DNA of 64,000 bases from Paragordius varius (lineage: Eukaryota; Nematomorpha). The stretch is from positions 12,338,001 to 12,402,000 of the forward strand of contig OZ176054.1 of the NCBI GenBank assembly GCA_964247055.1, in the 5' to 3' direction. The notes under the pieces were generated by a model. It did not search any database and was not told the origin of the DNA. It worked only from the letters and a program-made list of their open reading frames with translations. This document shows, piece by piece, positions 53,590 to 60,960 of the stretch (position 1 is the first letter of the stretch; each line of letters begins with the position of its first letter). A program made the position numbers and the translations under genes.

Positions 53590-56500
53590 TCTATGGAATT
53601 TTTACTGAAAATAACAAAATTCGACTACTAAATATAGTTATTAACACACGATATTTCAGCCAATTTAAACGAAAATTAGATATTAATCTAATTTAAGTTC
53701 AAAATAAAGTTATCTTAATAACTAAATAGGTGTACCCAAAATCTTAGCGAATATCTCTATAATTATAATATACCATTTACAATAAAACACTAAAAATAAA
53801 ATAAAAATTATTCAACCAAGTTTGTTAGTTAATGTAGGCAAATACCCAATATTTCACCCAATTTCACAAAAATTAGTTATCAATTGTCTAATTTTAGTTT
53901 AAAATAAAAGTTATCTTAATAACTTAACAAATGTACCCAAAATCTTAGCCCACATCTCAATAATAATTATCATATCGCCCACCTATGGATAATTTACAAT
54001 AAAATAAAAAGAAAAAATTATTCAATTAATTAATGTAGGCACACAAATACCCGATATTTCGGCCGACTTTGCAAAAATTATGATATCATCTATGGTGAGA
54101 TTGTATTCTTTGAAATTTGCTGGATCAAATGTTAGGTATGGTTTCCTATGTTGCCTATAACTTTCATCGTCAATATCATCTTCATTTTCCTACATCAAAC
54201 AAATTCACAGGAATATATCATGATATTTATACGTGAAAAAATATGTATGAATCCATAATATACATTTATGATCTTTGGGCGTAATTTTATACCAGGAACG
54301 ATTTGAAATGAATATGAATATCTTATAAAGTCTACAAGGTATTAAGCGGAATTTAAAAATATGCTTTCATTAGCTTTTAGGACGCAGGCTTCGTAAAAAA
54401 AAATTTGGAAACAAAATGTAAAATTGTAAAAAAAATCCTCATTTCAAACTTTTTGGCCGCCATTTTTTTTCTTTATATTTTATTAAATCGCTAATACAAT
54501 ATTCAAATAAATGTAAAAAATGAAAATAATATTAGTAAGCTTTCAGATACATTTTAACAGCAAAAACTTGATGTTTATTGATTTTAACATAAGTTGTTTG
54601 TTCGAATCATCTTGGAGAGCTGTGACAATTTTAGGCTCTAGAGTCACAAAACTGTATAACTTATTTAGCCAAAACAGGAAGAGAACAAATATTTGATAAT
54701 TATTTTTATCTAGAATAACTTTCAAAACAGTGGTTGTTCACAAAGCTCTGGCATATAAAACTACCCCAATGTGTCATCGCGGACAAAAAAGTGAAAAAAT
54801 ATAAATATTAACGAAAAAAAAAAGAAAAAGTATAAAATTTATTAATTTTGAAAAAAAATGTTGTCCTTTCAATTGAGCTAAAAAAGTTTTATTAATTACG
54901 AGTAAAATCAACACATCATTAAGATTTAGTACTTTTGTATCTAACAAAGTTATATCCATTGAACACAAAAAATTTTTAAAATAAAATTTATTTATATATA
55001 TATATATATATACATATTCCCATTTTGACTTTTTTACAGTTATTCGAAGAAATTATAGGGACAAAACGTAAAAATTTAAAGACCAATTTTTTAAAATGTC
55101 AATCAACTTACTTTTTTTAAACCTCAAAATATACTCTAATTTATATAAACATTGTAAAATATAATTGATTGTGTTACCAATATACATAAATCTCTAATCC
55201 ATACTTTGCAGTTTTAAACAATGAGTTTTTATGTTAAAAGTATGATGAATGTCTTTTAGAAACAATTATTTGTCTTTATATTTTTACATTTTGTCCGTAA
55301 AATTTCAATTTTTTTCTTTATGTATATGAATCTTACTGTATTTTCATTATCGCCTTTTTGATTGTCATCATCAGGATTATTAATGTTAGTTCCATCCTTA
55401 TAAACAGTTTTAAGGTTTATGAGATATGTAGAATGTATCATGGGTACTTGAAAACAACCTTTATTTTCACGTTTTACGATAGGCATGTAACTATCATCTC
55501 GTTTATAATATCCCTGGATTTTAGCAATACAAAATATAATATTAAATATATATACAGTCATGTATGTATTCTTTATTTTATCAAAAATTATTTCTTTTTT
55601 TCGTTAAATGTGGCGTTATAAATATTTGGTAAAGAATGGAAAAAACAAGAGCTCACTATGGGGTAATTTTTATACTTTTTTGATGAATATGATATTGTTA
55701 ATACCATAGAGCTCTTTCTATACCGCCACATTTAACGAAAGAAAATAAATTTTTGATAAAATAAAGAATACATGACTGTATATATGCATTTTAATGGTTG
55801 CTTATTTCCCACTATAGTTGGTTATTTCGCAAGACAGTAGTTAGTGTCATTATTGCGATCATATTTTACATAAACCAGACTCGTTTTAAACCAAGGTTTC
55901 TGGTTGTTTTAAATGGTTTTATATTTTAAGTCCAGGCTGCTATTTTAAATTCCTCTAATGCAAATTAGAGATTATCAAATATCGCTTATGTTATATTTTA
56001 ATTTTGATATTATAAATGGTGAAATTTTGGATTGTATTGATTCTGGTTTGAAAGTTGTTTAAGGAATGTTCAATCCTAATTTAAAGTGCTAGTTACAATT
56101 AAGTATATGCGCTCATAAATCAAAATTAATATCTGCATAAATTATGTATTTTATATTTACACACCTGTTCAAAAATTACTTAGGAATTAAAAAGCTGCAT
56201 AACGCTTCGATTGAAATTGGGGTAGCTAGGGAGCCCAGACTATATTTAAGTTGATATTATAAAAACTAATGAAAGAAACGATACCATTTTAAATTTATAC
56301 ATCTATCCTAATAAAAAATAATAAGAAGCCAAATATCAAAATAAAATTTTGTTTTAAAAAAAGGTTTCATATATAAAAGTACTTGGACGCCATCATTTTT
56401 ATTTTATAAAAATTTTACAAAGAATCGTGTTTTATTTGGTTCTAACGCCAAAATCAACGTTATTTTTTTATTAAAATCATATCTAACATTGATATAGACA

Positions 56501-59500
56501 CAAAAATGGTTTATTTTGCCTTATGTTTATATTTAGCTAAAATTTACCCATAAAATAAGTAATGTCAAGCGTTTTTAGCATCAATCTTTTTTTATATCAT
56601 ATTTCAGTGTGCATCAATATTATATATTATTTACAATTCAAATTCACCCTTGAATAATTCAATTTCACTCTCAAACAATTCAAATTCACCATAAAAATAA
56701 ATTATGTGGGGGTATAACTCATCATTAATATGGATTATATCTTTATGGCATACTTTATTATTTTTTCAGTACTATTTTAATTTTAAACAAAATTTCATTA
56801 AAAAATGTAAAAAAATATAAGTAATTTTGTCTTAAAAAACACATAATTTATTTTAGGGTGCATTTGAAGTGTTCAAGAATGAATTTGAATTCTTCGAGGG
56901 TTAATTTGAAGTTTAAATGGTATATATAAGTGTTTCAATTTGTTATCCATTTTTTTAACAATATTGAACTTTTTAACAAAGACCCCAATTTGAATCGGAT
57001 GTCTAATATGAATGCGTTGTGTATATGTTATTATCCAGACAATTATGTTTTAAGATTAAATAAATTATAATATCGCTAATTTTGGTAAAACTTAAATACC
57101 ATCCATACATAAACACTTAATTATACATTGTTAATATACCATTTACAATTCAAATTCACCCTTAAACAATAATACTCCCTTGAACAATTCAAATTCACGC
57201 TTATGTTTTTAAGAAATTACCTTTATTTTTATTTTTTTATTTTTATTAAAATAATACTGAAAAAAGTAATAAACTATGCCGTAAAAATATATATTTTATA
57301 TTAATTTATATTAGTTCTAAAACACATAATTTATTTTTAGCGTAAATTTAAATTGTTCAAGGTGAATTTGAACTGTAAATGGTATATTAAAAAATAACGG
57401 TTTATTGTTTTAAGGACGAACAACCTTAAAAGCCTAATAAATGGGCTTAATGAAAATTTTAAGTTTTTTATCAAAAAAAAAGAATAAACTTTGTATTTAA
57501 ACAGCAATATCACTTAAAATTTTATTTATACCTCTTCACCCATGGCACCCCAAAAATTTGAGTAAAGTCCAGACTTGAGCATTGGTGCGACTAGGGGTCT
57601 AAAATAAAATAAAATAATTTATTCCATTTAATAAGTTTGTCATAACAATAACATATCATGTCATGTTAAATTTTAAAAAGTTTTAAATATATATATTAAA
57701 TAATGATTAACTAAATAAAAACAACACTTTTACACATGCGATACAAGTCAAAAGATCAAATATATAATTGAAGTGGTTGAAATCCATTTTTATTTGTCGT
57801 TTTAAACCCGTTAATTTATATATGGTATAAATAAATTTTAAGCATATTATTGCAGTAATATATCTTACTATTATTTTATTTTAAATTTCTTTTCGCGCGA
57901 GTTTATAAAGTAAGGGAACTGGCCATTTAACTGTGTTTTGCAACCAACCACTTTTATACTGTTTAATAATCTCAATTATATTTATCAAAAAAAAACATTA
58001 ATTTTAACTGTAATATAAATTTTAATTACAATGAATGTAAACTATCCATTATCAGGTCACAATAGCTTTCGTATATATATGTATGATATAAGGTGTCAAA
58101 ATATATATATATATTTTATTTTACATTTAATACAGTAGCGTATGGCATAAAACAATATTAGTCCCCATAAAAGAATAAAAAAATGTTTTTTAATAAAACA
58201 AAAACAAATATACAACTAGGCTTGTTTCTTTAAAATAAAAATGCATTTTTTAATTCTTTTATGGGGACTAATATTGTTTTTGCCATACGCTACTGTAAAT
58301 GTGATGCAGTCATAACACGTATTTAGTGCAGAGTTTACGAAGATGAGACATCTGGTTTAAATCAAGATAATTAAATGTATGTCTAATTAAAACAAACATT
58401 TTTAAAATTCATATATGGCATTTTGAAAACACGTAATTATAATACATTAGCGTATGGCATAAAACATTATTAGTCTCTATAAAAGAATAAAAAAATGTTT
58501 TTTTTGAAAAAAAAACAACCCTAGTTGTATATACACAAAACATTTTTTTATTTTTATGGTGGACTAATATTGTTTTATGCCATACGCTACTGTAATTACT
58601 CCTTTAAGGTAAAATATTATTGCTGGAAATTATGGTTTTAAAGCCTATCCCCATAATATTCATACCAAAACCAACTACTTTATACTAGAATTATATTATA
58701 TTTTTTTTAGAATGTTTATAGAGCCAAATAAGAAACTGTATTAAACATATGAATAAAAAAAGACAAAAATCAAAAATATTATTTTTGCTTACCATTCCAC
58801 ATTTAAAGATGGTAGAAATCGTGTGCATTTAATCACTCGAAGAAATAAATTATAAGAACCTCAAATATATAAAAGCATTGAGTTTACAATATTCAACTCA
58901 TACTAAGTAAAAAGTAGCCTTAGATTACCCCCATGGAGTATCAATATGGCGAATATAAAATACTTTTTAAACGAAAAGTCTCCTACCCTTTATGATAATA
59001 TAGTAATGTCATAATGTCAAAAAAAGTTAAGTTAAGTTAAGTTAACCACTTTAAATAAATATACGATTAAATATATTGTGTGTGTGTGACAATGATTATC
59101 AGCATAATTAATTAATAGGTGGCAAACGAGAAAAAAACTAACATAAACTTCAACAAGCATACATATTCGTTTATTTTAATTAATTTCTGACACAAAACAT
59201 ATGCTTGAATCTTGGTGTTTAAGAGAAACGTTATCTTGAAGTCACATTAAAAAAATTGTTTTAAAAACAGCCACAAAAAGTATTTATATTGTCTCAAGGA
59301 CCATATAATAATACCAATATAAATTTATATATAGCTATTTGACACATTTCCCGATATTTATATACTCAAATTAAATGTATGCAAAAAAATTTATACATAT
59401 ATATATATATAATATATTCAGGACAACAAAAAAGCACTTTTTTAGACCGCGGTTTAAGTACCACTAATATAAACTACCAAGCAAAATCTATCTCGCAAAA

Positions 59501-60960
59501 ATGTATTTCGCGATTTGTTTAACTTCTATTTGTCGATTTGGTCGCTAAAAAACTGGATAGATTTATCAAATATTATGCAATACAATCATCAATCCTAATT
59601 GTATAAAATTAATTAGGATTTGAAAAAAACGCTATAAAAAATATAATAGATTGTTTTGAATTAAATTGCAAAAAAATATTTTTTAGTATATTTTACAAGA
59701 ATTTTTTTAAAGCCAAAATAGATAGCCATTTCCTAATTTATGCAACATAAAAAAATATTTCCACGAGAACAAGGGTAGTAATTAAAACGATGCAATCTGA
59801 ATTTAATATATATATATATTTCATATTTTAATTATATCAAAATTTTTAAGAAACCAAACCAAAAAATATGGATAAAAGGACGCACCTTAAATCTTACATA
59901 AATGGAATAATTAAAACAACAAGAAAAGAGCCAAATTTATTCATGTAAAAAAAATTAAAAATTCCACATTTAAAAAATAAAGGCTAATATATATATAATT
60001 AGGTGATACGTTTTTTAATAATATTAATGCAATACATATATATATGGGTCAACTAACGTTAATATAAAATATTTAATAAATTAATAATTTTAGTGAAGGA
60101 GAGCGATTATAATTAAAGTAAAATTAATTTTTTTTCTTAAATTTAAAACCAAACCAAAAAAACATACATGGTCTTTTGCATAATAATATAAATTATTAGA
60201 TAAGTTAAAATTACTACATTAATAAAAAAATTATTTTTTAAAGCACACAGAAAAAATTATAATTTTCCATTAATATTCACATTCATAGGGAGAAGGAATA
60301 ATAGTTAGTTTGCGTTTGAAAAAAAAACTAGATAAAGCCAGATGGTGATCCCATTACATTACATAACATAAGCAAAAAAAAAATAAATTAAAATTAAAAA
60401 AAAATTAAGAAGAAAACTTACAAATTTGTGTTGATTAGAAAGTTCAAAGTCTCCTTGTTCACTATGAAATTGTCCATATCGATAAACTAACATAAAATAT
60501 TAATAAAAAATACAAATATGTAATCCATTTTAAGTTCCAAAGCACTTCTAAGGGCTTTTTCTTTCGTTTCAATCAAATGTTTATATCTTTCCGGTGGCCA
60601 ATCAAACGGCCCGATTTCTTCGTCATATTTGGTTGATTTTTCTATATTTTGAAATTTGATCAATACCATTCAGGAATAAGCCAATCTCAGAATACTCCTC
60701 CTGCACCTTGTTAGCCCATTCTTTGATAATGTTAGTGGTGTTATCAACATTGTGATCACTCCATATCCTAATTTTTATCCATAATTATACCATAATGTAA
60801 TATTTTTCTTTGGGTAATTTAAATTATAAAGCGTTTCCAAAAAATAGGGCAAAAGTTTTTCTTTGTTTCTTGCTAATAAGGGAATCGCAACTTTTTGCGT
60901 ATTGGCCGGGTCGATTATTAAAAAACCGATAAAAATTAAAAAATTCAAATCAAATTTCAT
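46302..60960 (-). CDS. COLGALT: Procollagen galactosyltransferase (GT25 family), 14 exons
   Basis: Known family role: transfers galactose from UDP-galactose to hydroxylysine of collagen in the ER lumen. Exons in order: 60791-60960, 60667-60767, 60514-60641, 60422-60486, 57532-57598, 55337-55513, 54051-54189, 52364-52483, 51817-51974, 50496-50602, 49419-49551, 48849-48976, 47841-48080, 46302-46569. All junctions are GT-AG, every donor starts GTA, phases agree, and the sum is 2001 bp (666 residues); human COLGALT1 is about 620. Seen: signal peptide (1-22), LLARN block, DHNVDNT (61-67), DMDNF (136-140, DxD-like), VPMIHSTYL (200-208), MINL start of the GT25 domain (378-381), GCFLSH (444-449), FEDDIRFE (467-474), GRKR (501-504), YSYWTL (525-530), PVDEYLP (564-570), PTHYTGDDGY (602-611), C-terminal REEL. 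Residues 217-246 form an acidic insert and 323-370 an extended linker. Assignment by remembered family motifs; no search was run. Confidence 0.95.
46570..47463 (-). other. COLGALT intron 13, element-free part
   Basis: AT-rich intron sequence. I see no coding sequence or recognisable transposon in this part; the rest of the intron holds a TA microsatellite and an M2 MITE. Confidence 0.6.
47464..47492. repeat. (TA)n microsatellite beside an M2 MITE
   Basis: About fourteen TA units sit immediately left of the M2 copy in intron 13. Confidence 0.92.
47491..47808. mobile_element. M2 MITE in COLGALT intron 13, next to exon 13
   Basis: The left end runs out of the TA microsatellite into AATAACACCCTAAATTCACC; the right end is GGGTGAATTTGAGCTGATAA. 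The interior has TTATGTGTTTTCGGGCTAAT and ATCATCATGAATACAAAAT. The terminal bases are eroded. It ends about 33 bp from exon 13. Confidence 0.72.
47841..48080 (-). CDS. COLGALT: COLGALT exon 13: GRKR, YSYWTL, PVDEYLP
   Basis: Encodes (I)YLGRKRLVPPEREKYV through SYALSNTGARKLAYC and MVPVDEYLPIMFDMHP (498-577), plus two bases. WDLIYLGRKR is rebuilt exactly across the junction with exon 12. About nine more residues than in human lie between ARKL and PVDE (an RFKEGQNNCP segment). Donor GTAAATTT. Confidence 0.95.
48101..48350. repeat. Diverged tandem duplication in COLGALT intron 12
   Basis: AGGAAAAAACTGT occurs at 48101 and 48252 (period 151 bp). Each is followed by GAATAAA, GGTAAAAAT and AAAAGGTATAAGC stretches. 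It is non-coding. Confidence 0.6.
48655..48709. repeat. Small perfect hairpin in COLGALT intron 12
   Basis: AACCAAACGCAACAT (48655-48669) and ATGTTGCGTTTGGTT (48695-48709) form a perfect 15-bp stem around a 25-base loop. Origin unknown; possibly the remnant of a small inverted-repeat element. Confidence 0.75.
48849..48976 (-). CDS. COLGALT: COLGALT exon 12: FEDDIRFE motif
   Basis: Encodes VLAQDYKKVLIFEDDIRFEP, then DFKDRVAELVKEPARMNFNW and DL (456-497), plus two bases. E468-D-D470 is the acidic EDD/DxD-type motif of the C-terminal catalytic domain. Donor GTAAACGA. Confidence 0.95.
48980..49024. repeat. (TA)n microsatellite abutting the exon 12 acceptor
   Basis: About twenty TA units end two bases before the acceptor, which reads TATATATTTAG on the minus strand. 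The usual pyrimidine tract is replaced by TA repeat. Confidence 0.93.
49060..49343. mobile_element. M2 MITE in COLGALT intron 11
   Basis: Left end TTACCATTTACAAGTCAATT, right end ACCTGTAAATGATATATTA. The interior has TTATGTGTTTTTATTAAGCT and AACTCATCATGGATATAAAA. Subterminal TTCAAGGGTGAAATT is mirrored at the other end. Confidence 0.78.
49419..49551 (-). CDS. COLGALT: COLGALT exon 11: GEIGCFLSH block
   Basis: Encodes NLNASFLKTHNISMLPVYKD, then PYHKRNLTMGEIGCFLSH and FFIWRE (412-455). DPYH.R.LT.GE.GCFLSH...W is one of the strongest GT25 signatures. Acceptor TTCAATAG, donor GTATATTT, phase 0. Confidence 0.95.
49583..49606. repeat. (TA)n microsatellite in COLGALT intron 10
   Basis: About twelve TA units lie roughly 30 bp upstream (transcript sense) of exon 11's acceptor. 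Confidence 0.88.
50255..50474. mobile_element. M2 MITE in COLGALT intron 10, inside a TA microsatellite
   Basis: Left end TATACCATTATTCGAATTC, right end TTTAAACTGTAAATAGTATA. At 220 bp it is shorter than its relatives (central deletion). TA repeats lie on both sides, and the right end is about 21 bp from exon 10. Confidence 0.8.
50477..50495. repeat. (TA)n run containing the exon 10 donor
   Basis: The TA run directly abuts exon 10, so the donor reads GTATATATATAT on the minus strand. Together with the TA run at 50234-50252 it brackets an M2 MITE, which implies insertion of the MITE into a TA microsatellite. Confidence 0.85.
50496..50602 (-). CDS. COLGALT: COLGALT exon 10: start of the GT25 domain (IYMINL)
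   Basis: Encodes IYMINLAKRPERRTRMLQCF, then DELGLDVKVVTGVDG (376-410), plus two bases. The MINL.(R/K)R..RR.RM block opens the classical GT25 domain. The donor GTATATATATAT lies inside a TA microsatellite. Confidence 0.94.
50621..50690. mobile_element. M1-type MITE fragment
   Basis: Only a left-half piece is present: AAATTTGATATTATACAGAC, AAAATGTAATAAATAAAGAC, AAATATTG. A very similar stretch restarts 336 bp further on, across the M2 element. Confidence 0.55.
50705..50966. mobile_element. M2 MITE in COLGALT intron 9, copy 2
   Basis: Left end TATACCATTTACAATTCAT, right end GAATTGTAAATGGTATA. Subterminal ACCCTCGAACGATTCAAATT and an interior with TTATTTGTTTTCGAACTAAT match the family. It is bracketed by two similar M1 left-end pieces (50621-50690 and from 50966), as if inserted at a small duplication. 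Confidence 0.8.
50966..51225. mobile_element. M1-type MITE, copy E (ends eroded)
   Basis: The left portion has ACAGAGAAAAATGTAATAAA and TAAAGACAAATA; the right portion has GTTTTGTCCGTATAACTTCA. The outermost bases (CAGT...) are missing. It is wedged between two M2 elements. Confidence 0.65.
51287..51556. mobile_element. M2 MITE in COLGALT intron 9, copy 1
   Basis: Left end TATATCATTTACAATTCAT, right end TTTGAATCGTAAATAGTATA. Subterminal AATTCAAATTAATCC and GGGTGAATTTGAATTATTTA repeats and the shared ATGATGAGTTATGTTTG interior place it in M2. Confidence 0.78.
51817..51974 (-). CDS. COLGALT: COLGALT exon 9: linker to the GT25 domain
   Basis: Encodes residues 323-375. The first 45 residues are poorly conserved and longer than the human linker; the end PPKSTMGFDK matches the family's (D)KMGFD entry to the C-terminal domain. 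Acceptor TTTTTATAG. The phase (A|TG) agrees with exon 8. Confidence 0.82.
52364..52483 (-). CDS. COLGALT: COLGALT exon 8: MYVCNNETFGYL block
   Basis: Encodes (G)IPMYVCNNETFGYLLEPM through FSKLKLEIL (283-322) plus one base. MYVCN.E..G(F/Y)L is conserved across GT25 proteins. Acceptor TTTCTCAG, donor GTAAGTAA. Confidence 0.92.
52580..52855. mobile_element. M2 MITE in COLGALT intron 7
   Basis: Left end TATACCATTAAAATACCCC, right end GGATTGTAAATGGTATATA. The interior carries TATGTGTTTTAGAACTAATA, ATTTTTATGGCATTATTTAT and ACACATAATTTATTTGAGGG, shared with other M2 copies. The left terminal repeat is shortened. Confidence 0.78.
53559..53586. repeat. (TA)n microsatellite in COLGALT intron 7
   Basis: About fourteen TA units lie just left of the exon-derived tandem repeat. 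Confidence 0.9.
53643..54075 (-). repeat. Tandem repeat (about 200-205 bp) derived from the exon 7/intron 7 boundary
   Basis: The exon-donor junction, seen on the plus strand as AAATACCCGATATTTCGGCC (from about 54046), is echoed as AAATACCCAATATTTCACCC near 53841 and ACACACGATATTTCAGCC near 53643. Each is followed by similar AAAATTAG, TTTAAAATAAA, TTATCTTAATAACT and GTACCCAAAATCTTAG stretches. The period is about 200-205 bp. Only the rightmost copy retains the coding sequence. Confidence 0.72.
54051..54189 (-). CDS. COLGALT: COLGALT exon 7: TIDDIIIFA block
   Basis: Encodes ENEDDIDDESYRQHRKPYL through NLTIDDIIIFAKSAEIS (237-282) plus one base. The DDII.FA block corresponds to the family's (F)DDIIVFA segment. 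Acceptor TTTGATGTAG; donor GTATTTGT. Its 3' end has decayed tandem copies in the following intron. Confidence 0.9.
55037..55338. mobile_element. M1-type MITE, copy C, abutting exon 6
   Basis: Left end TA|CAGTTATTCGAAGAAATTAT, then GGGACAAAACG; right end has ATTTTGTCCGTAAAATTTC and finishes at ACTG|TA (55335-55340). Between the GTCCG block and the ACTG terminus there are about 20 bases more than in copy B. If the outer boundary is right, the last two bases of exon 6 and its donor GT lie inside the element. Confidence 0.65.
55337..55513 (-). CDS. COLGALT: COLGALT exon 6: VPMIHSTYL block and acidic insert
   Basis: Encodes GYYKRDDSYMPIVKREN, then KGCFQVPMIHSTYLINL and a poorly conserved acidic tail rich in D, N and E (178-236). 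Both ends are phase 0. The acceptor is ATCCAG. The donor ACA|GTAAGATTC coincides with the terminus of the adjacent M1 MITE. Confidence 0.9.
55555..55778. mobile_element. M4 MITE beside COLGALT exon 6
   Basis: A 224-bp element has about 60-bp inverted repeats (CAGTCATGTATGTATTCTTT at the left; AAAGAATACATGACTG at the right) sharing TTTATTTTATCAAAAATT and GTTAAATGTGGCG. TA flanks both sides. It lies 41 bp upstream (transcript sense) of exon 6's acceptor and could fold as a strong hairpin in the pre-mRNA. Confidence 0.85.
56623..56926. mobile_element. M2 MITE in COLGALT intron 5, second copy
   Basis: Left end TATATTATTTACAATTCAAA, with TTCACCCTTGAATAATTCAA subterminal repeats; right end TTTAAATGGTATATATAA. 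The interior has AACTCATCATTAATATG and TTTATTATTTTTTCAGTA like the other copies. Confidence 0.8.
57135..57386. mobile_element. M2 MITE in COLGALT intron 5, copy next to exon 5
   Basis: Inverted ends read TATACCATTTACAATTCAAA at the left and TGAACTGTAAATGGTATA at the right. Inner TTCACCCTTAAACAAT-type subterminal repeats and a shared interior carrying a TTAGTTCTAAAACACATAAT-type stretch identify the family. Non-autonomous. Confidence 0.8.
57532..57598 (-). CDS. COLGALT: COLGALT exon 5: LVAPML block
   Basis: The short 67-bp exon encodes (L)PLVAPMLKSGLYSNFWGAM and GEE (155-177). VAPML...YSNFW is a conserved GT25 N-domain block, which makes this small exon secure. Donor GTATAAAT, phase 0. Confidence 0.92.
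58133..58295. mobile_element. M3 MITE, copy 1
   Basis: A 163-bp near-palindromic element has inverted ends CAGTAGCGTATGGCATAAAA and AATATTAGTCCCCATAAAAG, mirrored on the right by CTTTTATGGGGACTAATATT and GCCATACGCTACTG. TA flanks both sides. The CAGT ends and TA duplication suggest a Tc1/mariner origin. Confidence 0.88.
58445..58592. mobile_element. M3 MITE, copy 2
   Basis: A second, slightly shorter copy (148 bp) starts CATTAGCGTATGGCATAAAA and ends TTTTATGCCATACGCTACTG, with TA on both sides. It lies only about 150 bp from copy 1 and is more diverged at its left end. Confidence 0.86.
60422..60486 (-). CDS. COLGALT: COLGALT exon 4: DMDN (DxD-like) motif
   Basis: Encodes FIDMDNFIVNKETLNFLI and NTN (134-154) plus two bases of Leu155. 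D136-M-D138 occupies the DxD-type metal/nucleotide-sugar site of the N-terminal domain. Donor GTAAGT opens the first large intron (2823 bp). Confidence 0.92.
60487..60513 (-). other. 27-bp intron 3 of COLGALT
   Basis: GTATTTTTTA...TATGTTAG, 27 bases (nine codons), ends in an in-frame TAG, so it must be removed for a full-length protein. Removal gives DYIF-FIDMDNF, matching the family pattern DYI(L/F)F(V/I)D.DNF. Confidence 0.9.
60514..60641 (-). CDS. COLGALT: COLGALT exon 3: DEEIGPFDWPPERY block
   Basis: Encodes residues 91-133, including YDEEIGPFDWPPERYKHLI and KMDYIF. These are strongly conserved before the metal-binding DxD region of the family. It ends in phase 0 at TTT; donor GTATTTTT. 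Confidence 0.93.
60642..60666 (-). other. 25-bp intron 2 of COLGALT
   Basis: GTATTGATCA...AAATATAG, 25 bases, splits codon Glu91 after its first base. Removal joins EIGLFLN to EKSTKYDEEIGPFDW, matching the family's EIGPFDW context. Without removal the reading frame shifts. Confidence 0.88.
60667..60767 (-). CDS. COLGALT: COLGALT exon 2: DHNVDNT block
   Basis: Encodes residues 58-90 plus one base: IWSDHNVDNTTNIIKEW and on to EIGLFLN. DHN-DNT is a hallmark of GT25 N-terminal domains. N66-T-T is a potential glycosylation site. It lies between introns of 23 and 25 bp. Confidence 0.92.
60768..60790 (-). other. 23-bp intron 1 of COLGALT
   Basis: The minus strand reads TTATG, then a 23-base GT...TAG segment, then GATATGGAGTGATCAC. 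Removing it joins LW57 to IWSDHNVDNT and keeps the family spacing between LW and DHN. Retaining it disrupts the frame and introduces a stop. Confidence 0.88.
60791..60960 (-). CDS. COLGALT: COLGALT exon 1: start, signal peptide, first GT block
   Basis: ATG at 60958-60960 is chosen because a basic residue and a hydrophobic stretch LNFLIFIGFLII follow at once, then VAIPLLARN, the conserved first block of the N-terminal glycosyltransferase domain. The exon ends in TG of Trp57; donor GTATAATT. N53-I-T is a possible N-glycosylation site. Confidence 0.93.

Larger units (their letters stand above)
57599..60421 (-). other. COLGALT intron 4 (2823 bp)
   Basis: It contains two short M3-family MITEs (58133-58295 and 58445-58592), short TA runs near 58100, 59400 and 59810, a GTTAA pentanucleotide run (about 59019-59043) and a short TG run near 59080. 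I see no other gene or recognisable element in it. Confidence 0.8.

Noticed and set aside
54543-54968. Minus-strand frames in COLGALT intron 6
   Set aside because: Lys/Phe/Leu-rich translations of AT-rich intron DNA with no family resemblance; the splice phases of exons 6 and 7 agree without them.
55358-55621. Plus-strand frame opposite COLGALT exon 6
   Set aside because: Antisense shadow of exon 6 running into the M4 element.
60487-60669. Separate small genes at 60487-60669 and 60775-60960
   Set aside because: They are COLGALT exons joined by 23-27-bp introns; apparent stops and starts come from reading through the introns.
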